36,358 bases of DNA, taken from NCBI GenBank assembly GCA_003168295.1, contig PMST01000693.1:37693-74050 (forward strand). Reading direction: 5' to 3'. Below are positions 8,488 through 15,827 of this stretch, piece after piece. Source of the DNA: Actinomycetota bacterium. Its GTDB lineage: Bacteria > Actinomycetota > Actinomycetes > Streptosporangiales > Streptosporangiaceae. Made by a program: the position numbers and the translations under genes. How positions within the stretch are numbered: position 1 is the first letter of the stretch; each line of letters begins with the position of its first letter. Under the pieces are notes generated by a model. That model was not told the origin of the DNA. It did not search any database and saw nothing but the letters and a program-made list of their open reading frames with translations.

Positions 8488-8793
8488 ATGCTCTATGCGC
8501 GTGCGGAAGTCGCCACCGCGACACCAGACCGCTATATCAGACAGCTCGTCAGCCACCTCAGCCACAAGGCCACCACGGAACTGCGACCTGACGGGACAGG
8601 TGTGATCGCTGTCCATGACGGCCAGTGCAAGCTGACCGGTGAGGGCGCGTTGCTCGTGCTCGAAGCGACCGCGGAAAACGTCCAGGGCCTGGCGCACATC
8701 CAGGACGTAGCAGGCCGTCACCTCGAACGCTTCGGCGCGCGGGCGGCCCTGCGGGTGGAGTGGAGGTCTGATGGGCCAGCCATCCCAGCGTGA
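8488..8793 (+). CDS. DUF2218 domain protein
   Basis: Small protein of 101 residues that matches the DUF2218 family across its length: ARAEVATATPDRYIRQLVSHL, a conserved HK after it, and the GEGALLVLEATAENVQGLAH core. The function of the family is unknown. An in-frame ATG at 8425 would add 21 residues, but the candidate operator would then lie inside the coding sequence and the family normally begins near here, so 8488 is preferred. The 3' end overlaps the start of the decarboxylase gene by 23 bp, so it is the first gene of the ring-cleavage operon and may serve it. Confidence 0.75.
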   Translation: MLYARAEVATATPDRYIRQLVSHLSHKATTELRPDGTGVIAVHDGQCKLTGEGALLVLEATAENVQGLAHIQDVAGRHLERFGARAALRVEWRSDGPAIPA

Positions 8794-9784
8794 TCCGGTC
8801 GTCGACGTGCACGCGCACGCGATGCCGATGCCGCTGCTCTCCTGGCTTGCCGACCTGGGCCTGGCGGACGTCTCTGGCGCGGCCGACGAGGTGATCCGCC
8901 TCGACTCGCGGGTCAGCGGCGTCGGCGACCGGGTCCCGCTGCCGCTGGCACGCTCGCAGCATGACGTGGGCGTGCGGCTGGCCGAGATGGACGACGTCGG
9001 GGTCAGCCATCACGCCGTCTCGATGCCGCCGTTCCTGTTCTGCTCCACCGCTGACGACGGCGGGCTGGTCAGGGACGTAGTCGCTCGCGGCAACACCGAG
9101 CTCGCCGCCTACGTGGCCGGCGGGCAGGGCAGGCTGGTCGCCCTCGGCTCGGTCCCGCTCGGCTGGCCCGGAGCGGCCAAGGAGGCCCGGCGCTGCCTGG
9201 ACGAGCTGGGTATGGCGGGCATCGCGATCGGCAGCCGCGGGGCCGGGCTTGATCTTGATGATCCGGTGAACGAAGAGCTGTGGGAGTTGCTGGCGGAGCG
9301 TCGCACCTTCGTCTTCTTGCACCCGAGCGGCGTCCCTGACGCTTACCGTCAGCGGGACTTCTACCTGGCCCAGCTGGTGGGCTACCCGATGGAAACCGCG
9401 CTGGCCGTCGCGCGGCTGGTTTTCGGCCGCGTCCTTGAGCGGTTTGACCTGACCTTGTGCCTGGCCCACGGCGGTGGCTGCCTGCCGGCCATCCGCGGCC
9501 GGATGGACATGGGCTGGCGCAACAAGGACGTCGCCCACACCACGGCCAAGCCGCCCAGTTTCTATACCGGACGCCTCTATTACGACACCGCGGTGTTCAC
9601 CCCGGTCCTGCTGCGGCGGCTGGTCGAAGACGTCGGCGCGGGCCACGTCCTGCTTGGCACCGATCACCCGTTCGAGCTGCGCGACGCCGAGCCGCTGGCC
9701 AGCATCGCGGCCGCGGACCTGCCCTCGGCGCAGGCCCGCGCGATCTTGTGGGACAACGCGGCCGGGCTGCTCGGCCTGACCTGA
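8771..9784 (+). CDS. ACMSD-type amidohydrolase superfamily decarboxylase
   Basis: Metal-dependent TIM-barrel decarboxylase/hydrolase of 337 residues. The metal and catalytic set lines up with 2-amino-3-carboxymuconate-6-semialdehyde decarboxylase in order and spacing: His14 and His16 (VDVHAH), His184 (FLHP), His233 in HGGG, Asp298 in GTDHPF, and an Arg (R244) 11 residues after the HGGG His. In that family the enzyme decarboxylates a ring-cleavage product nonoxidatively. Relatives act on aromatic acids (gamma-resorcylate, 5-carboxyvanillate), so it could act before or after ring opening. It has a clear ggagg site inside the DUF2218 gene. A LigB-type dioxygenase follows 110 bp downstream, supporting a role in processing its substrate or product. 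Confidence 0.85.
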   Translation: MGQPSQRDPVVDVHAHAMPMPLLSWLADLGLADVSGAADEVIRLDSRVSGVGDRVPLPLARSQHDVGVRLAEMDDVGVSHHAVSMPPFLFCSTADDGGLVRDVVARGNTELAAYVAGGQGRLVALGSVPLGWPGAAKEARRCLDELGMAGIAIGSRGAGLDLDDPVNEELWELLAERRTFVFLHPSGVPDAYRQRDFYLAQLVGYPMETALAVARLVFGRVLERFDLTLCLAHGGGCLPAIRGRMDMGWRNKDVAHTTAKPPSFYTGRLYYDTAVFTPVLLRRLVEDVGAGHVLLGTDHPFELRDAEPLASIAAADLPSAQARAILWDNAAGLLGLT

Positions 9785-9894
9785 ACGGCGGCGACGCGGG
9801 ACCCGGTAATCACTGGACGGAAGAGGGCTGGCCGGGCGGGGCGGCCCGAGTGCAACACTGCAGGTGGACAGCGTTCGGCGGCAGGGAGAGGTCC

Positions 9895-10722
9895 ATGACC
9901 GAGATCAGCATTGCCTATTGCTCGTCACACGCGCCGATGATGGCCGCGGCCCGTGATTCGGCGGAAGAGCAGCAGCGGAACCGGTTTTTCGGGGCGCTGG
10001 AGATCATTCGCGATGATGCCCGCCGGGCTGGCGTGCAGGCGTGCGTGGTGCTGTCCAACGAGCATTTCACCAACTTCTTCCTGGAGAACTTCCCGCAGAT
10101 CTGCGTCGGCGTGGGCGAGCGCAACTGGGGCCCGACCGAGGCTTGGCTGCCGATCAGCAAGGCGTGGATCCCCGGGCATCCGGGCCTGGCCAACCACATC
10201 ACCCGGAGCCTGCTGAACACGGGGTTCGACCCCGCGTTCTCCCACCAGCTGGAGCTGGATCACGGGGTGATGACCGTGTACCACGAGCTCGACCCGCAGC
10301 TGCAGCTGCCGCTGATACCGATCGTGCAGAACTGCGCGGTGTACCCGATGATGCCGCTGCGGCGCTGGTACGCGTTCGGCGTCGCGCTGGGCGAGGCTAT
10401 CCGTTCCTACGTCGGGCTGGACCGGGTCGCGCTGGTCGGGGCGGGCGGTTTGTCGCACTTCATCGGCGTGCCCCGGGTGGGGGACATCGACGAGGAGTTC
10501 GACCGGTGGTTCCTCGACGTGCTGGAGCGAGGCGACATAGACGCGGTGCTGGATCTGTCCGATGAGGAACTCGAGCTGGCCGGCAACGGGGCGCATGAGA
10601 TCCGCAGCTGGCTCGCGGTCGCCGGGGCTGTCGCACCGGCCCGCGGTCAGACCATGGCCTATGAGCCGATCTACCCGTGGATCACAGGCATGGGGGTCTC
10701 CCGCTTCGAGCCCATCTCCTAA
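9895..10722 (+). CDS. Class III extradiol ring-cleavage dioxygenase, LigB-type catalytic subunit
   Basis: Non-haem Fe(II) dioxygenase that opens a catechol-like or aminophenol-like ring next to the hydroxyl pair, 275 residues. All LigB active-site positions are present: iron ligands His12 (CSSHAP), His57 (SNEHF) and Glu235 (NGAHEI), catalytic His188 (GAGGLSHF), and His123 (ELDHG). The ATG at 9895 follows ggagagg; an upstream in-frame extension to 9457 would run through the decarboxylase gene and is rejected. The small-subunit gene follows. Substrates of this group include protocatechuate, gallate, 2-aminophenols and 2,3-dihydroxyphenylpropionate. Which one applies is not readable, but the decarboxylase upstream suggests a carboxylated ring. 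Confidence 0.9.
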   Translation: MTEISIAYCSSHAPMMAAARDSAEEQQRNRFFGALEIIRDDARRAGVQACVVLSNEHFTNFFLENFPQICVGVGERNWGPTEAWLPISKAWIPGHPGLANHITRSLLNTGFDPAFSHQLELDHGVMTVYHELDPQLQLPLIPIVQNCAVYPMMPLRRWYAFGVALGEAIRSYVGLDRVALVGAGGLSHFIGVPRVGDIDEEFDRWFLDVLERGDIDAVLDLSDEELELAGNGAHEIRSWLAVAGAVAPARGQTMAYEPIYPWITGMGVSRFEPIS

Positions 10723-10885
10723 CCCATGACCCACCCGGGATGCGTCGCCGGAGCTCGACCCTCGGGCCTTGGCCCGCGTCTCCTGCTGAGCAGAAGGAGA
10801 GCGGTGCCCCGTTCGCGAGAATGGCAGACTGCGAAGACGCCGGAGCCGGGCAAGCCCCGAAGGCCATTGCGGAAGATGAGGTGCC

Positions 10886-11176
10886 ATGAGCCTGTATCAG
10901 CTGCACAGGTGCGTATTCGATTTCCTGAGGGCCGGTGAGGTCAGCAGCGGTGCGGCACCGAACTTCGACCCCGGCAGCTACGATCTCACCGACGAAGAGC
11001 GCAAGGCCTTCGACTCGAAGGACATCGCGGCTTTTTACCGGATGGGCTTCCACCCGGTACTGCTCAACGGCTATTGCCGGGCGATCGGGTACGAGCGGAG
11101 CGATTACCGCGCGATACTCGCCTCCCAGGCGCTGCCAGAGACCAGGACCGGACGATGGCATACCGAGCTACCCTGA
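10886..11176 (+). CDS. LigA-type small subunit of extradiol dioxygenase
   Basis: Protein of 96 residues resembling the alpha (LigA) subunit of protocatechuate 4,5-dioxygenase: N-terminal helix (YQLHRCVFDFL), then LTDEERKAFDSKDIAAFYRMG, and the family hallmark NGYCRAIGYERSDYRAIL at the end. LigA caps the active site of LigB. Here the small subunit follows the large one and is separated by 163 bp, whereas ligA normally precedes ligB closely. A gaggtgcc ribosome site precedes the ATG. In the 163-bp gap I see no gene and no strong hairpin. Confidence 0.82.
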   Translation: MSLYQLHRCVFDFLRAGEVSSGAAPNFDPGSYDLTDEERKAFDSKDIAAFYRMGFHPVLLNGYCRAIGYERSDYRAILASQALPETRTGRWHTELP

Positions 11177-11213
11177 CTGTCCCATAAGTGTGCTCACCTG
11201 GATGGAGCAGAGC

Positions 11214-12041
11214 ATGGCAACTGGCGAGAACCCGGAGATCGGCGCGACCGCGGACGCCAATGGCATCAAGACCAATTATCTTGAGGCGGGCAAAGGCGAT
11301 CCGGTGGTCCTGATCCATGGATCAGGACCTGGAGTCACCTCCTATGCCAACTGGCGCCTCGTGCTGCCTGCCCTCGCGGAGAACTTCCGGGTGGTGGCGC
11401 CGGATATGGTCGGCTTCGGCTTCTCAGAACGGCCGGCGAACGTCGAATACGGCGTACAGACCTGGGCTGACCAGGTGGTTGGCCTGATGGATACGCTAGA
11501 ATTGCCGAAGGCTCACCTGGTCGGCAACAGCTTCGGCGGCGCGATCGCGCTGCGCATCGCGACCCAGCATCCCGATCGGGTCGGCAAGCTGGTGCTGATG
11601 GGGAGCATGGGCGTCCCATTCCCCATCACCGAGGGCCTGGAACGCGTCTGGGGTTACGAGCCGTCATTCGAGAACATGCGCAAGGTACTCGACGTATTCG
11701 CTTACTCCAGGGAGCTCGTGAACGACGAACTCGCGGAGGTGCGGTACCGCGGCAGCATCCAGCCCGGCTTCCAGGAGTCCTTCGCCGCGATGTTCCCCGC
11801 CCCGCGGCAGCGCTGGGTGGAGGCTATGTGCACTCCCGAGGACGACATCCGCCGGCTCCCGCACCGGACGTTGATCGTCCATGGCCGGGAGGACCAGGTC
11901 ATCCCGGTGCAGACCTCCCTGCGGCTCGAGGAGCTGATCGACAACGCCGACCTCAACGTGTTCTCCCACTGCGGACACTGGTCAATGATCGAGCGCACTG
12001 CGGACTTTAACCGGGCCGTGACCGAGTTCTTCAGCGACTGA
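11214..12041 (+). CDS. Meta-cleavage product (C-C) hydrolase, alpha/beta-hydrolase fold
   Basis: Hydrolase of 275 residues resembling DmpD/TodF/MhpC-type enzymes, which split the C-C bond of vinylogous 1,5-diketone or semialdehyde ring-cleavage products to give a 2-hydroxydienoate. The motif HGSGPG (35-40) is typical of this subgroup. The triad is Ser106 (GNSFGGA), Asp227 (GREDQVIP) and His255 (HCGHWSM). ATG 11214 is chosen because GGAG lies at a good distance; ATG 11202 is in frame but lacks a site. It is the last gene of the operon, before a terminator hairpin. The matching hydratase for its product is at 22943, in a separate operon. Confidence 0.87.
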   Translation: MATGENPEIGATADANGIKTNYLEAGKGDPVVLIHGSGPGVTSYANWRLVLPALAENFRVVAPDMVGFGFSERPANVEYGVQTWADQVVGLMDTLELPKAHLVGNSFGGAIALRIATQHPDRVGKLVLMGSMGVPFPITEGLERVWGYEPSFENMRKVLDVFAYSRELVNDELAEVRYRGSIQPGFQESFAAMFPAPRQRWVEAMCTPEDDIRRLPHRTLIVHGREDQVIPVQTSLRLEELIDNADLNVFSHCGHWSMIERTADFNRAVTEFFSD

Positions 12042-12064
12042 ATACGGAGCGCCTGTCAGTACAG

Positions 12065-12106
12065 GGCTCCGGCGCGTTCCGTGAATGTCCGGAACACGCC
12101 GGAGCC
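12065..12106. terminator. Hairpin terminator between convergent genes
   Basis: A 17-bp stem with a single mismatch (12065-12081 with 12090-12106) closes an 8-base loop, between the ring-cleavage operon and the convergent IclR gene. A direct repeat ctgtcagtaca flanks it at 12053-12063 and 12111-12121, the second overlapping the IclR stop codon. It probably terminates both strands. Confidence 0.75.
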
Positions 12107-12113
12107 TTGGCTG

Positions 12114-12905
12114 TCAGTACAAGTCCTCGGGCAACTTACCGCTGATTCGCTGGGTGATCTTGGCCGCGGTGCGGCGCACAATTGGCGCTCGCTGCACCGG
12201 CCGAAGCCGCAGGGGTGGCCCGCTGACGGAAACCGCTGCGACAAGCTGGCCAGCAGCGTCGAAGATCGGTGCGGCCACGCAGGCGTTTCCCAGAACGGCC
12301 TCCTGGCTTTCGATCGCGGTCCCGACCCGGCGGACGATGGCCAGCTCCCGCTTCAGCCGCTGCGGGTCAATGATCGTGTATGGCGTCAGCGGCTTCAGGG
12401 CCGCCGACGGCAGGATTTGCAGCGGATCCGCGGGCCCGAAGGCCATCAGCGCCTTGCCCAGCGCGCTCGCGTAGACCGGCCACCGCCCGCCGGTTCGCGT
12501 CGGCAGCGCAAACGCCTTATATCCGACGATCTTGACGAAGTACAGCACTTCGTTTCCATCGAGCACGCCGAGATGAATGGTCTCGTGCGTGAGCTCGAAC
12601 AGTTCCTCAAGGAACGGCAGGGAAGCGTCGCGGAGGTCGCGCATTTCACCCACGAGCTCCCCCAGCTCGAACAGGCGGATGCCCAAGCAGAACCCGGCGT
12701 CAGTCCGCTTCAGGAGCCTCTGTTCGACCAGTACCTTGGCGAGCCGGTGGACCGTCGACTTCGGGATCGCTGTCCGCGACGCCAGCTCCGCCAGCGTCAG
12801 CTCCGGCTCCTCGGCGCTGAAGCAGTCCAGTATCGCGAAGACACGTTCCAGGACAGACGTAGGACCGACCTGGTGCTGCGCTGCACCCACCGTGTCCGCC
12901 GCCAT
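12114..12905 (-). CDS. IclR-family transcriptional regulator 1
   Basis: Regulator of 263 residues. The N-terminal winged helix-turn-helix is at ~18-80 (VLERVFAILDCFS, LTLAELASRTAIPKSTVHRLAKVLV). The C-terminal IclR effector domain (~85-255) includes the typical GRWPVYASALGKALMAF and AAVSVSGPPLRL segments. IclR proteins usually sense aromatic or small organic acids. It is convergent with the ring-cleavage operon and divergent from IclR 2, so its target could be either or itself. The start lies 11 bp from an aggag site. A palindrome like the one at 8431 and 13342 is not seen immediately upstream of this gene. Confidence 0.9.
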   Translation of the reverse strand: MAADTVGAAQHQVGPTSVLERVFAILDCFSAEEPELTLAELASRTAIPKSTVHRLAKVLVEQRLLKRTDAGFCLGIRLFELGELVGEMRDLRDASLPFLEELFELTHETIHLGVLDGNEVLYFVKIVGYKAFALPTRTGGRWPVYASALGKALMAFGPADPLQILPSAALKPLTPYTIIDPQRLKRELAIVRRVGTAIESQEAVLGNACVAAPIFDAAGQLVAAVSVSGPPLRLRPVQRAPIVRRTAAKITQRISGKLPEDLY

Positions 12906-13287
12906 ACGTCCGCTGTCTCCTGTCCGATTGCTTCAGACTAGTGTGATCTTACCCCAGACTATTCCGATCAGCACCCCCCTGGCCATACAACGGCCAGCGT
13001 AAATACCGTCCCCGCCAGACGGCGGTCCGAGACTGCCCCTGACCGCCGGGAGAGCCTGGCGCCGCAGGCGATCCCATTCAGGAAATAAAGGAGTCAAGAA
13101 AGCGAATAGATCAAGAAACGGAGCAGTCCTGACCGAGAGCCGGGAGGCGCGTTGGGTCCGCGTCCGCGGCGTCCTGCAGCGCGAGTAGCCCGTCGATGGC
13201 CTGCTGCGCCGCAGGTCACGTCCCGATCCGTCCCTTTCCGCCTGGGTTCGTCTGGGCCCTGCGGTGACCGTGATCAGCCAGTTGCGG

Positions 13288-13324
13288 CAAGCTTAAGGGC
13301 CCGGCATCTGACAAGTTTAAGGGC
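13288..13324 (+). repeat. Direct repeat caag(c/t)ttaagggc, 24-bp period
   Basis: Two 13-mers, caagcttaagggc (13288-13300) and caagtttaagggc (13312-13324), differ at one base and are spaced 24 bp start to start. They lie just upstream of the IclR-type palindrome. They may be regulator half-sites or the edge of an old insertion. Confidence 0.4.
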
Positions 13325-13341
13325 ATCTTGAGTTCCCCGCA

Positions 13342-13356
13342 TTCCATCCTGTGGAA
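13342..13356 (+). promoter_or_regulatory. 15-bp palindrome TTCCATCCTGTGGAA (candidate IclR operator)
   Basis: TTCCA-N5-TGGAA lies 186 bp upstream of the IclR 2 start and is 13/15 identical to the box at 8431-8445 before the ring-cleavage operon. The shared sequence supports a common regulator, most simply IclR 2 acting on itself and on that operon. Confidence 0.6.
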
Positions 13357-13397
13357 CGAAACGCTTGCTACCCATTTGTCCTTATTAGAGAATCACA

Positions 13398-13423
13398 CCA
13401 GGGTGGCAAGGCTTCCACCCTGG
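13398..13423 (+). other. Leader hairpin before IclR 2
   Basis: Perfect 9-bp stem ccagggtgg (13398-13406) / ccaccctgg (13415-13423) with an 8-base loop, between the palindrome and the IclR 2 start. It could be a 5' leader structure or a weak attenuator. No known riboswitch is recognised. Confidence 0.35.
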
Positions 13424-13542
13424 GTGTCCCCGGGACAAGCCGCTGCCATGTCAACTCCGAGATGAGGCACGCCTTTTCGCAGACAGACTCATCCGCATTT
13501 CGTGCTAATGCTCGAAAGCTACTGCTAGGAAAGGGAGACCCA

Positions 13543-14400
13543 ATGGCGGGCAACTCAGCGGAGCCTGGCCGCTCGGTGACCAGCAAGATCGTGGCGATCT
13601 TGCTCACATTCCACGACGGCAACGAGCACTCGCTCACCGAAATCGCCCGGCTGACCTGCCTGCCCGTCTCCACGGCCCACCGCCTGGTCACCGAGCTCGC
13701 CGGATGGGGCGTGCTGGAACGCACCAACGAGTCCATGTTCCGGATCGGCCTGCCCATCAAGGCCATCAGCAGCCAAAGGTCCTACACCCCGGCCATCTTG
13801 GAATCAGCCCGGCGGGTCCTGGAAGACCTCGTCACCGCCGCCCGGGCCGGCGCCCGGCTCGGCGTCCTGACCGGCACCGACGTCGCCTACATCGAAAAAC
13901 GCTGCGACCACAGCCCGGTCACCACCTTCGCCCAGACCTCCCGGCTGCCCGCCCACGCCACCGCCCTGGGCAAGGCACTGCTGGCGTTCTCCTCCGCCGA
14001 CATCCTCAACCACATCATCGGCGGCGGCCTGAAATGCTACACCCCGAACACCGTCACCGACCCGGACCGGCTCCGCCAGGCCCTGGCCAGCATCAGGCTC
14101 ACCCGCGTCGCGGTATCACGATGGGAATACAAGGCCGGCGTCTCCGAAGTCGCCGTGCCGGTCTTCGGATCCGGCGGCATCGCCGTCGCCGCCCTCGAGC
14201 TCACCGTCCCCAACCTCCGCACCGACCTGCAGATGGCAAGCTCCGTCCTGACCATAGCCGCCCGCGGCCTGTCCAGAGAACTCGCCGCCAGCAACCACTC
14301 CGGCTGCTTCGCAACGATCACCGAGCAGTATGCGTCGAACCGGACTGTACACCAGGCACCTGATCGGGAGCTTTCGGTGTCCATGAGCGCTGGAGGATAA
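13543..14400 (+). CDS. IclR-family transcriptional regulator 2
   Basis: Regulator of 285 residues starting MAGNSAEPGRSV, with an aaagggaga site 8 bp before the ATG. An upstream in-frame ATG at 13351 lies inside the palindrome and is rejected. The winged helix is at ~12-75 (SVTSKIVAILLTF, LTEIARLTCLPVSTAHRLVTEL). The effector-binding domain follows (~80-250) with RLPAHATALGKALLAF and an AALELTVPN strand. A ~30-residue unstructured tail ends the protein. From its position beside one of two matched palindromes, I infer that it controls itself and the operon beginning at 8488. Confidence 0.9.
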   Translation: MAGNSAEPGRSVTSKIVAILLTFHDGNEHSLTEIARLTCLPVSTAHRLVTELAGWGVLERTNESMFRIGLPIKAISSQRSYTPAILESARRVLEDLVTAARAGARLGVLTGTDVAYIEKRCDHSPVTTFAQTSRLPAHATALGKALLAFSSADILNHIIGGGLKCYTPNTVTDPDRLRQALASIRLTRVAVSRWEYKAGVSEVAVPVFGSGGIAVAALELTVPNLRTDLQMASSVLTIAARGLSRELAASNHSGCFATITEQYASNRTVHQAPDRELSVSMSAGG

Positions 14401-14422
14401 TTCAGCGGACCGCGTAGATTAC

Positions 14423-14483
14423 CGACGAAGCTCCGGTAGGAACAGGGATCCTCGCACAGATCCCAGCCACCGGAGCTTCGTCG
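14423..14483. terminator. Two-tier hairpin terminator between convergent genes
   Basis: Perfect 15-bp inverted repeat (14423-14437, cgacgaagctccggt, with 14469-14483). Inside its loop is a second stem, gggatc (14445-14450) / gatccc (14459-14464). It lies after IclR 2 and facing the phasin-like gene, so it is probably a bidirectional terminator. The rest of 14484-14567 shows nothing. Confidence 0.72.
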
Positions 14484-14567
14484 TGGGTCAGTCTGCCATC
14501 AGTTCGCCGGGTTAGCGGGTTGGACGGAATGCCCGCAGCGGCGCCGCCACGCCGCTGCGGGCAAGCA

Positions 14568-14837
14568 CTATTTCAATTGATCGCGAACGGTCTGGAAGTA
14601 CACTGCTGACATTTCGCGCATGAAGTCGGCATTAGTCGCTGCTAGCGTGTTTATCCACTCGATCTGCGTGGCGGCGGCGGCGCGCTGCTGCAGCTCCAGC
14701 ATCCTGGTCAGGCTCTTCTCATAGGCCTCCAGCCAGCCTACGCCGTTCTTCTTCGTTAGCTCGATCAGCCGATCGCTGAGCTCCTTAACTCGCTTGACGG
14801 CCTCATCGGTGTCTTGCGGCAAGCTGGGTGTCGACAT
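14568..14837 (-). CDS. Small phasin-like helical protein
   Basis: Protein of 89 residues, almost wholly amphipathic helix and charge-rich: EAVKRVKELSDRLIELTK, WLEAYEKSLTRMLELQQ, then WINTLAATNADFMREM. This pattern resembles short actinobacterial phasin-like proteins that coat polyhydroxyalkanoate granules. There is no enzyme motif, signal peptide or membrane segment. It lies downstream of the dehydrogenase-complex operon on the same strand, 127 bp from the hydrolase gene. A role at storage granules is inferred from fold pattern and from the other PHA-type genes in the window. It could equally be a helical scaffold of unknown use. Confidence 0.6.
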   Translation of the reverse strand: MSTPSLPQDTDEAVKRVKELSDRLIELTKKNGVGWLEAYEKSLTRMLELQQRAAAATQIEWINTLAATNADFMREMSAVYFQTVRDQLK

Positions 14838-14883
14838 ATCTGGTCCTCTCTTGGGCGGAACCGGCTAAGTTTTACGCGGTGGC

Positions 14884-14907
14884 GCCAGAGGAGATCTCTC
14901 CTCCGGC
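14884..14907. promoter_or_regulatory. Palindrome upstream of the phasin-like gene
   Basis: gaggaga (14888-14894) and tctcctc (14897-14903) are perfectly inverted with a 2-base centre, extended by gcc/ggc across one mismatch. The tiny centre suits a protein-binding operator more than an RNA terminator. It lies ~50 bp upstream of the phasin-like start. Confidence 0.35.
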
Positions 14908-14964
14908 TACGCCTGCTGCTTCTATCTCACGCCGCAGCCTGCGCAGGTACAAAGATGTCTCCCG

Positions 14965-15816
14965 CTAGATGGGATCGTGGCCGTTCAGCGGTTTTTCCGC
15001 CGGGGCTTGCAGGAAGGATGTAACGGCTTTAGCGAATTGAGCCGGCTTCTCCCAGAAGAACAGATGGCCAAGGCCGGGAAAGACTACTACCTGCGAGCTG
15101 GGGATGCGGCTGGCTAGGAGCTTGCTGTTACGTGGGTCCACCACCTCATCGGCGTCACCGTACATAATCAGGGTCGGCGCTTGGATAAGTGACTGCCGCG
15201 TCCCGCCGGAATAGGTGGCGCCGGCGTTGGCCAGTGCCTTCCACGAAGCCGGATCGCCGGATTTGGCTTTCTGTTTGCGGACGATACGCTCGACCAGTTC
15301 GGGATGGGTTTCGAGGGTGTCTGCCGCCAGCGCGTTCTCCACCAGGCTGCGCTGCGCCACCTCGACCGGCAGGCTGGCCGCCTCGGTCATCCGCCGCACC
15401 GAGGCGCGCGGCATGGGATAGCCATACGGCCAGCCGGGTGTCGTGCAGGCCAGGACCAGGCGATCCACGCGCTGCGGAAACCTGATGGCTAGTTCCTGGG
15501 CCACCATTCCGCCCAGGCTGGCGCCGAGCACGTGGGCGCGCGTAATCCGGCTTCTGTCGAGCACGGCCGTCACGTCCATCGCCATGTCGGCCACGGTGAA
15601 CTTCCGGTCCGCGGTCGTGCTGCGGCCGCTGCCCCGGTTGTCGATCAGGACCAGGCGGAATCGTCGTCTGAGCGCGGAGATGACAGGCGCCCAGCCGGAA
15701 CGGTCGAACCCGAGGCCCTGGATGAGGACGAGCCAGGGTGCGCGGCGCCCGACATGACCGTACAGCTCATAGGCGATCCGCGACGATCCGTTGTCGGCGA
15801 ACCGGTTACTGGGCAA
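14965..15816 (-). CDS. Alpha/beta-fold hydrolase
   Basis: Hydrolase of 283 residues. LIQGLGFDRSGW (~31-42) gives the oxyanion region with Gln in place of the usual His, Ser100 sits in GASLGGM, an acidic residue lies in MYGDADEVVDP, and His in GLGHLFFWEKP. It resembles 3-oxoadipate enol-lactonase-type and related carboxylic ester hydrolases, but the substrate is unknown. The start appears to be TTG at 15816, with a weak ribosome site, 11 bp after the E2 gene; the exact start is uncertain. It probably belongs to the E1-E3-E2 operon. Confidence 0.8.
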   Translation of the reverse strand: MPSNRFADNGSSRIAYELYGHVGRRAPWLVLIQGLGFDRSGWAPVISALRRRFRLVLIDNRGSGRSTTADRKFTVADMAMDVTAVLDRSRITRAHVLGASLGGMVAQELAIRFPQRVDRLVLACTTPGWPYGYPMPRASVRRMTEAASLPVEVAQRSLVENALAADTLETHPELVERIVRKQKAKSGDPASWKALANAGATYSGGTRQSLIQAPTLIMYGDADEVVDPRNSKLLASRIPSSQVVVFPGLGHLFFWEKPAQFAKAVTSFLQAPAEKPLNGHDPI

Positions 15817-15827
15817 CCCGGCTCGCG

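Larger units (their letters stand above)
12906..13542. other. 637-bp gene-free region between divergent IclR genes
   Basis: No convincing protein is seen on either strand: the open frame upstream of 13543 has neither a ribosome site nor family resemblance before the IclR domain. The region holds an A-rich patch around 13081-13125, a 24-bp-period direct repeat (13288-13324), the 15-bp palindrome (13342-13356) and a leader hairpin (13398-13423). It is long for a divergent promoter region and may include a decayed element, but no transposase remnant could be recognised. Confidence 0.55.

Noticed and set aside
8558..9667. 369-residue minus-strand open frame
   Set aside because: Antisense to DUF2218 and the decarboxylase, which both have clear family motifs and ribosome sites.
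13351..13542. N-terminal extension of IclR 2
   Set aside because: No ribosome site and no IclR similarity; the ATG at 13543 has an aaagggaga site and the domain begins soon after.
12906..13542. Insertion sequence remnant
   Set aside because: Short repeats are present, but no transposase fragment or terminal inverted repeats could be recognised.
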